Origin: Candidatus Omnitrophota bacterium
GTDB taxonomy: Bacteria; Omnitrophota; Gorgyraeia; Gygaellales; Profunditerraquicolaceae
NCBI GenBank assembly: GCA_018825725.1
Contig: JAHKBC010000133.1
Location: 1 to 5,515 of the forward strand
Length of the DNA stretch: 5,515 nt
Direction of reading: 5' to 3'
Part shown: positions 1-5,515 of the stretch, piece after piece
How positions within the stretch are numbered: position 1 is the stretch's first letter
How the letters are laid out: every line of letters starts with the position of its first letter
The notes under the pieces: generated by a model
What the model saw: only the letters and a program-made list of their open reading frames with translations
Told to the model about the DNA's origin: nothing
The model's database searches: none
Made by a program: the position numbers and the translations under genes

Positions 1-23
1 AATTATAGTCAAGATATTTCTAT

Positions 24-1310
<1,287 letters not shown>

Positions 1311-2561
1311 TTATATTTCACTCGCCGGGCTCATGGTAAAAATTTTACGCGCAATATCCGGATACTTGCCGATAAAATTCAATTCATCATCGACCAATGG
1401 CTTCTGATTATGCACATTGGCATAGCGCACAAGCTCTAAGATTTCAGTCGCCTCTTTTTCGTCTTTAAAAACAACCTCCAGTTTGTCATAAACATTTCTG
1501 AAACCTTTTATCCCGGAATACTCGCCCACGGTTATCTTCCTTCCGGTCTCAATTATCTCTGGCTCACCTCTGCCTAATTCCTCAAAATCATAAAGCTCAT
1601 AGTTGCGGCTATCCTTAAGCGCTCCGTCGGCATGGATACCCGATTCATGAGCAAAGGCATTTGAGCCTACCCCTGGTTGATTTATCGGTATGGGTATACC
1701 AAAAGCATAAGAGGCATATTTACAGATTTTCCAGCCGACTTTTAGGTCAATACGTTCATCCAGGGTATATTTATCTTTTAGGCCGCTGGCATATTTTATA
1801 GCCAGGATTACCGCCACCAGGTCTGCATTTCCTGCCCGCTCCCCCATACCATTAATACAGGTATTAATAAAAGCGTCTACTCCTGCGTCATTGGCAGCCA
1901 TGGCTCCGGCTACCGAATTAGCCACTACCATTCCCAAATCATTGTGGCAGTGTACTTCAATAGGAAGCTGCACACTATCTGCTAATGCTTTGATCCGGTC
2001 ATAGATAGTAAAGGGCGAGTCAAATCCCAAGGTGTCGCAGTATCTTATCCTGTCTGCGCCGGCTTCCTTAGCCGCCAGGGCAAATTCCACCAGATAATCC
2101 ATTTTGGTCCGAGAAGCATCCTCGGCATTTACGCCGATACACTTAGCGCCCAATCTCCTGCCTTCCTTAACCGCCTCGGTCATCTCGCCAATTATGCTCT
2201 TATAATCCAGTTTGCCTTTAAACTTGTGTTCGATCATCTGATCAGAAGTAGAGATGGACAAATTTATATACTCCAGTTGCGGGGCAAGTTTAAAAGCAAG
2301 TTTTACGTCATTTTTAATTGCGCGCAGCCAACCACTCAGGCGAATAGGCGCTAATACCCCTTTTTTAGCCAATTCCAAATTAGCATTAATATAATTAGTC
2401 TCGTGATGGGTAATGGGAAAACCGAATTCCGATTGATATACACCCATCTCATTCAGGTAAAGATTGATCATGGTCTTCTGCAGCTTGGAAAGGCAGATGC
2501 GCGATGTCTGTACTCCGTCGCGATTAGTAACATCAAGAAGATAAATCTTTGGTTTATTCAT
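1311..2561 (-). CDS. Homocitrate synthase / 2-isopropylmalate synthase family acyltransferase (DRE-TIM barrel)
   Basis: The 416-residue protein belongs to the DRE-TIM metallolyase superfamily, whose Claisen-condensing members join acetyl-CoA to a 2-oxoacid. Visible signatures are the barrel-opening RDG motif (Arg14, Asp15), NAEDASR (145-151), RYCDTLG (173-179), the metal-binding HCHNDLG (His204, His206), NGMGERAGN (237-245) and NAFAHESGIHADG (301-313). The last two are typical of LeuA, NifV and homocitrate synthases. After the barrel (to about residue 290) comes a helical subdomain, but there is no room for the roughly 120-residue C-terminal leucine-binding domain of full-length LeuA (about 500 residues). 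This suggests a NifV/homocitrate-type enzyme without LeuA-like feedback control. Position 17 of the usual RDGEQ motif is Val (RDGVQ). The substrate could be 2-oxoglutarate, oxaloacetate, pyruvate or 2-oxoisovalerate; the AEDASR and EAGADR segments resemble NifV most. No nif, leu or lys genes are visible. GAGG seven bases upstream supports the start. Family assignment is secure; specificity is not. Confidence 0.9.
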   Translation of the reverse strand: MNKPKIYLLDVTNRDGVQTSRICLSKLQKTMINLYLNEMGVYQSEFGFPITHHETNYINANLELAKKGVLAPIRLSGWLRAIKNDVKLAFKLAPQLEYINLSISTSDQMIEHKFKGKLDYKSIIGEMTEAVKEGRRLGAKCIGVNAEDASRTKMDYLVEFALAAKEAGADRIRYCDTLGFDSPFTIYDRIKALADSVQLPIEVHCHNDLGMVVANSVAGAMAANDAGVDAFINTCINGMGERAGNADLVAVILAIKYASGLKDKYTLDERIDLKVGWKICKYASYAFGIPIPINQPGVGSNAFAHESGIHADGALKDSRNYELYDFEELGRGEPEIIETGRKITVGEYSGIKGFRNVYDKLEVVFKDEKEATEILELVRYANVHNQKPLVDDELNFIGKYPDIARKIFTMSPASEI

Positions 2562-2568
2562 TTTTCGG

Positions 2569-2572
2569 CCTC
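2569..2572 (-). promoter_or_regulatory. Ribosome binding site of the acyltransferase gene
   Basis: GAGG on the minus strand sits seven bases before the ATG at 2561-2559, within the 18-base gap after the preceding TAA (2582-2580). It supports the chosen start. Confidence 0.7.
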
Positions 2573-2579
2573 GCTTTTG

Positions 2580-4304
2580 TTATTGTTTAAGTACTTTTTT
2601 TAAATCCTCTGCTGAAGGTATACCCTTAGAACCAAATACCTCTTTATTATTGGCTATATAAGTCGGCCCGTAGAGTATCCCTATTTCACTGTTTGTTTTA
2701 ATATTCTCCTCTAAAAGGCTTTGGCCCTCTTGTGACTGAGCGCACTTTTTTATTTTTCGCGCATCTTGCCCAAGGCAATCCTCCCACCAGGCGCTTTTGA
2801 TATTCTTAGCGCGGCAGCTAATGTAATTCCAGAACAAAGCAGGATAAATCTTGCGCACGCATAAGCTGCGCAAGTCTTCTTCAATCTCGGATTGTCCATT
2901 TTTGGCTTCAAAAACTCCCTCTTTATAAATAGCCAGAAAATGCACCACCGGATTAAACTCCTTAATCACCTCTAACAACTGCACAGTATCATTATCATAT
3001 AAACTGACAAATAAATCCAGCCTGTTTTTTTCATATTTACGATTGAGAAAGTAAGAGAGCCCGGCTTTTTCCGGTTTTAACAAATAACGCCCGCCTATTT
3101 CTATTAAGTTTGCCTTAAAACCCTCAAAAGCCTTTTCTTTTTCCACCTCTTTATCTAATATGTATACTGGCAAGCCCTGGATCTTAAATTTCTGCGTCAA
3201 ATCCAGAGCTTCTTTTTCAGGATACCAAAGATACCTCGTATCCAGGCCTGGAAAAATATTTTTGAGGTTATTCACTACCGGCTCGGGCCCACAGGTAACG
3301 CAATCCCTGGTTGAAATAACCATAAGCTTTACTTTGTTTGGCTCAATAAAAGAACAGGTTGCAGTAATTTCTCCGGGATTATGGCACAGGCCAACTAAAC
3401 CCTCTTTAGCGCATTCGCGCTCTGAAAAACAGCGCGGCAGTATCGCGCTTACCTCTTTATCATTATCCACTTCATCCGAAGCGCGCAGCTCCCGGGCAAT
3501 ATCCTTAACAATCTTCTTGCCTTCTATTGTCAAACTCAATACTCCTAATTTACGGCCCTGCCAGGATGGCCTCAATAAAAACGTATCCTGTATCTTAGAC
3601 AATTGTTCTTTATTGGCGCTGCTAACTCCGGCAATAAGAACATCTATGCCCTTTATGCTATTAATCAAGGCAATATTTTCCTCTTCGTTCATGCGGCTCA
3701 AAACTATAATCAGGTCCGACCCCTGGCGTTTTAATAATTTCAGGTATTTCTCTAAGGCTATACCCGGCTCAATATAATTCATCCCGCCGGACTTAATAAC
3801 TGCGGCTCGAGAGGTCAAACCGATTATTCCGACTTTTAAACCGCCGAGATCCTTAATCAAATACGGCAACACCTTATCTAATGAAATATTAGATGAAATA
3901 AATTTAACGCTGCTTTTTCCTATAACATCCTGTAGAAATTCACCACCGAAATTAAATTCATTATCGCTGACGCATAAAGCATCGTAACGCATCAACTCCA
4001 TGGCCTTTAAGTTAATTAGCGTCCTATCTTTGTCCAATTCTGTATTTTGAGAATATTCATCCATAGCGCCGCCGGCAAAGAAGGCTCCTGCATCCAAAAG
4101 CAGCATATTTGAATTTTTGGCTCTAAGCTGCTTTACTAAGGTTGCCCTGCGGGCCACGCCTCCGTCCTTTTCTATAGGACAACTGCAGGCATAAAGCATG
4201 GCGTGCGTATCTGCGCTGTAAACAATATCCAACTCTACCGCCCAGACTAAAGCCGCCGGACAAAAAAGTATCACCGCTAATAAAACTAATACCCGCTTAA
4301 ACAT
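2580..4304 (-). CDS. Secreted degenerate calcineurin-like phosphoesterase fused to a cysteine module and two thioredoxin-like domains
   Basis: The 574-residue protein has no assignable function. Residues 1-22 are a Sec signal peptide (FKR, hydrophobic core, cleavage likely after VWA). Residues 24 to about 270 follow the UshA/5'-nucleotidase metallophosphoesterase layout: DTH (32-34), a CxC plus GGVARRATLVKQLR segment (40-61), LLLDAGAFF (68-76), SDNEF (113-117), IIVLSR (199-204) and GIDVLIAGVSS (219-229). Only the first motif keeps its metal ligands. The later ones have Ala for the bridging Asp of GD, SDNE for GNHE, Arg for a His, and GVSS for GHSH, so a normal dinuclear site is unlikely. No UshA C-terminal nucleotide-binding domain is present. 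A four-cysteine segment follows (C292, C298, C307, C317). Next is a thioredoxin-like domain with CVTC (335-338) and a probable cis-proline in GLP (379). The second thioredoxin/DsbA-like domain (about 428-574) has DND where a CxxC would be expected, but GPT (546-548) at its cis-proline site and cysteines 482, 497, 510 and 521. It probably acts outside the cytoplasm. AGGAG seven bases upstream supports the start. Confidence 0.85.
   Translation of the reverse strand: MFKRVLVLLAVILFCPAALVWAVELDIVYSADTHAMLYACSCPIEKDGGVARRATLVKQLRAKNSNMLLLDAGAFFAGGAMDEYSQNTELDKDRTLINLKAMELMRYDALCVSDNEFNFGGEFLQDVIGKSSVKFISSNISLDKVLPYLIKDLGGLKVGIIGLTSRAAVIKSGGMNYIEPGIALEKYLKLLKRQGSDLIIVLSRMNEEENIALINSIKGIDVLIAGVSSANKEQLSKIQDTFLLRPSWQGRKLGVLSLTIEGKKIVKDIARELRASDEVDNDKEVSAILPRCFSERECAKEGLVGLCHNPGEITATCSFIEPNKVKLMVISTRDCVTCGPEPVVNNLKNIFPGLDTRYLWYPEKEALDLTQKFKIQGLPVYILDKEVEKEKAFEGFKANLIEIGGRYLLKPEKAGLSYFLNRKYEKNRLDLFVSLYDNDTVQLLEVIKEFNPVVHFLAIYKEGVFEAKNGQSEIEEDLRSLCVRKIYPALFWNYISCRAKNIKSAWWEDCLGQDARKIKKCAQSQEGQSLLEENIKTNSEIGILYGPTYIANNKEVFGSKGIPSAEDLKKVLKQ
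4239..4304 (-). other. Sec signal peptide coding segment of the phosphoesterase/thioredoxin fusion
   Basis: The first 22 codons give a short basic start (Lys3, Arg4), a hydrophobic stretch of about 15 residues, and a Val-x-Ala site at residues 20-22, as expected for signal peptidase I. Cys15 lies within the hydrophobic stretch but is preceded by ILF, which does not fit a lipobox, so a soluble exported protein is more likely than a lipoprotein. Confidence 0.75.
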
Positions 4305-4311
4305 TGCAATA

Positions 4312-4316
4312 CTCCT
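4312..4316 (-). promoter_or_regulatory. Ribosome binding site overlapping the serA stop codon
   Basis: AGGAG on the minus strand lies seven bases before the ATG at 4304-4302. Its first two bases are the last two bases of the serA TAG stop (4317-4315). A ribosome ending serA would cover this site, so translational coupling of the two genes is plausible. Confidence 0.8.
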
Positions 4317-5515
4317 ATATTTTAATAAGTTTTGCCGAAAGAACCCCCTGGATCTTCTTGACCTTTTCCAATATATCCTGATCCGGCGCGCTGTCTATGT
4401 TTACGATATTGATAGCCCTGCCTCCGCGGGCATTCCTGCCGCAGGTCATAGCCGCAATATTCACATTATTCTTTCCTAAGAGAGTGCCGATATTACCGAT
4501 AATCCCCGGCTTATCCTCGTTTTCAATGATGATTAAAAAACCTATTGGCTGGATTTCAATGAAACAATCATCAATCTTGACTATCCTGGCTTCCCTATCC
4601 GAAGAGAGTGTAGCGGCAATATGCTTGGTCTGTTTATCGGTAACTATTTTAAGCGTAATAAGATTTATAAAATCCTCATCCGCAAAAGTCTTGGTCTGGT
4701 TGATCTTAATCCCGCGGCTTTTGGCAATAGAGAGAGCATTAATAAAATTCACTGCCTCCGGCAAGAGCGGAGTAAGCAAGCCCTTAATTAACGCCATGGT
4801 TAAAGAAGCAGTATCGTATTTGGTTATCTCACCGCTATATTTAATATCCACCTCAGCTATCCTGCCTTCTGTCACCTGGCTGGAAAAACTTCCCAATTGC
4901 TCGGCCATAACGATATAAGGTTTTAATACCCGGTAGAGTTCGGCGTCTATACTGGGGTAATTTGCGGCATTGCGTATACCTTTGCCGGATAAATAATCCC
5001 GCACGCATTCAGCTACCTCTATGGCCACATTAAGCTGGGCTTCTTCGGTAGAAGCGCCCAAATGGCAGCTGACTACAACGTTATCCATTTTAAGCAATTC
5101 CGAAGCAGGATCCGGAGGCTCTTTTTCAAAAACATCCAGCGCCGCGCCTGCAATCTTACCTTCTTTAATCGCGCGCGCCAATGCCTGTTCATTAATAATT
5201 CCGCCGCGGGCGCAATTAATCACGCGCGCAGTCTTTTTCATCAGGGAAAACTCTTTATCCGAAATCATACTCTTGGTATTTTCGGTTAAAGGAACATGCA
5301 CAGTAATAAAATCCGCCTGTTTGTAAATATCCGCTAACTCCACCATCAGGATCCCCTGCCTCTCGGCTGCCTCCTTGGATAAATACGGGTCATAAGCCAA
5401 TACCTTCATACCAAAAGATATAGCCCTTTTAGCCAGCTCGCTTCCTATCCTGCCTAATCCGATGATTCCTAAAGTCTTTTGATAAAGCTCAATGCCCATT
5501 AACTTTGAACAGATC
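4315..5515 (-). CDS. serA: D-3-phosphoglycerate dehydrogenase, long form with ACT domain (5' end outside window)
   Basis: This enzyme oxidises 3-phosphoglycerate to 3-phosphohydroxypyruvate with NAD, the first step of serine synthesis. About 400 codons are visible. The reading frame stays open to the right edge, and residues SKL-MGIELYQKTLGIIGLG match the interior of SerA, so the ATG at 5499 is internal and about 120-130 N-terminal residues are missing. Counting from that Met: Rossmann GLGRIG (14-19) with Asp37 for NAD; catalytic Arg98 (ARGG), Glu127 (EKEP) and His146 (CHLGAST, where Cys replaces the usual Pro); an intervening domain at about 180-315 as in the long (Mycobacterium-type) enzyme; and a C-terminal ACT domain from about 320. 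Asp329 and Asn347 align without gaps with the serine-binding Asp463 and Asn481 of the M. tuberculosis enzyme, while Tyr461 is replaced by Asn327. Serine feedback is therefore plausible. It is the first visible gene of the unit, 10 bases before the next. Confidence 0.97.
   Translation of the reverse strand, partial: ICSKLMGIELYQKTLGIIGLGRIGSELAKRAISFGMKVLAYDPYLSKEAAERQGILMVELADIYKQADFITVHVPLTENTKSMISDKEFSLMKKTARVINCARGGIINEQALARAIKEGKIAGAALDVFEKEPPDPASELLKMDNVVVSCHLGASTEEAQLNVAIEVAECVRDYLSGKGIRNAANYPSIDAELYRVLKPYIVMAEQLGSFSSQVTEGRIAEVDIKYSGEITKYDTASLTMALIKGLLTPLLPEAVNFINALSIAKSRGIKINQTKTFADEDFINLITLKIVTDKQTKHIAATLSSDREARIVKIDDCFIEIQPIGFLIIIENEDKPGIIGNIGTLLGKNNVNIAAMTCGRNARGGRAINIVNIDSAPDQDILEKVKKIQGVLSAKLIKI

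Noticed and set aside
1..23. TTGACT and TATAAT-like strings on the minus strand just after purA, possibly a promoter for a further gene.
   Set aside because: The two strings overlap instead of being spaced by about 17 bases, no suitable partner box lies upstream of TATAAT, and the region is simply A/T rich. The window ends before anything downstream can be seen.
3160..3777. A 205-codon plus-strand open frame opposite the phosphoesterase/thioredoxin gene.
   Set aside because: It lies entirely antisense to a gene with a signal peptide, good ribosome binding site and recognisable domains. Its product is Ser/Leu-rich with no recognisable motif, as expected for a shadow frame.
4260..4271. Cys15 of the exported protein as a lipoprotein acylation site.
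   Set aside because: The preceding residues are Ile-Leu-Phe, not Leu-(Ala/Ser)-(Gly/Ala), and the hydrophobic core continues beyond the cysteine to a good signal peptidase I site at residue 22.
2580..4304. Annotation of the fusion protein as an active 5'-nucleotidase (UshA).
   Set aside because: Four of the five metal or catalytic motifs are substituted, and the UshA C-terminal nucleotide-binding domain is replaced by thioredoxin-like domains.
4397..4918. A 173-codon plus-strand open frame opposite serA.
   Set aside because: It is antisense to the conserved ACT and intervening domains of SerA, and its hydrophobic composition follows from the complement of that sequence. No family features are seen.

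Overview
The window holds four genes in a row, all on the minus strand, so transcription runs from right to left. In transcription order they are: a 5'-truncated serA (D-3-phosphoglycerate dehydrogenase, long form with ACT domain), a secreted multidomain protein with a calcineurin-like phosphoesterase fold fused to thioredoxin-like domains, a homocitrate/2-isopropylmalate synthase family acyltransferase, and a complete purA (adenylosuccinate synthase). The gaps are 10, 18 and 18 bases, each following gene has a purine-rich ribosome binding site, and no gap is long enough to hold both a terminator and a promoter. The block therefore reads as one polycistronic unit that begins beyond the right edge. 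Only 23 bases lie beyond purA, too few to show a terminator.

Three genes are soluble cytoplasmic biosynthetic enzymes. SerA commits 3-phosphoglycerate to serine and so feeds glycine and one-carbon units, which purine synthesis uses. PurA commits IMP to AMP. The acyltransferase condenses acetyl-CoA with a 2-oxoacid, but its exact substrate cannot be read from the sequence. The fourth protein is the outlier. It has a Sec signal peptide and 13 cysteines in the mature chain. Its phosphoesterase domain has lost most of the expected metal and catalytic residues. That domain is followed by a four-cysteine module, a thioredoxin-like domain with a CxxC, and a second thioredoxin-like domain without one. 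It looks like an extracytoplasmic thiol/redox or binding protein rather than a nucleotidase, and it is the main point of interest.

The organism is a bacterium with moderate G+C (low to mid 40s percent by eye) and tightly packed genes. The signal peptide and redox architecture fit a diderm anaerobe. From memory, similar cysteine-module plus thioredoxin-like combinations occur in uncultured lineages such as Candidatus Omnitrophota, but this assignment is an inference, not something the window proves. I saw no RNA genes, mobile elements, CRISPR arrays or long repeats, and no gene-free stretch longer than 23 bases.
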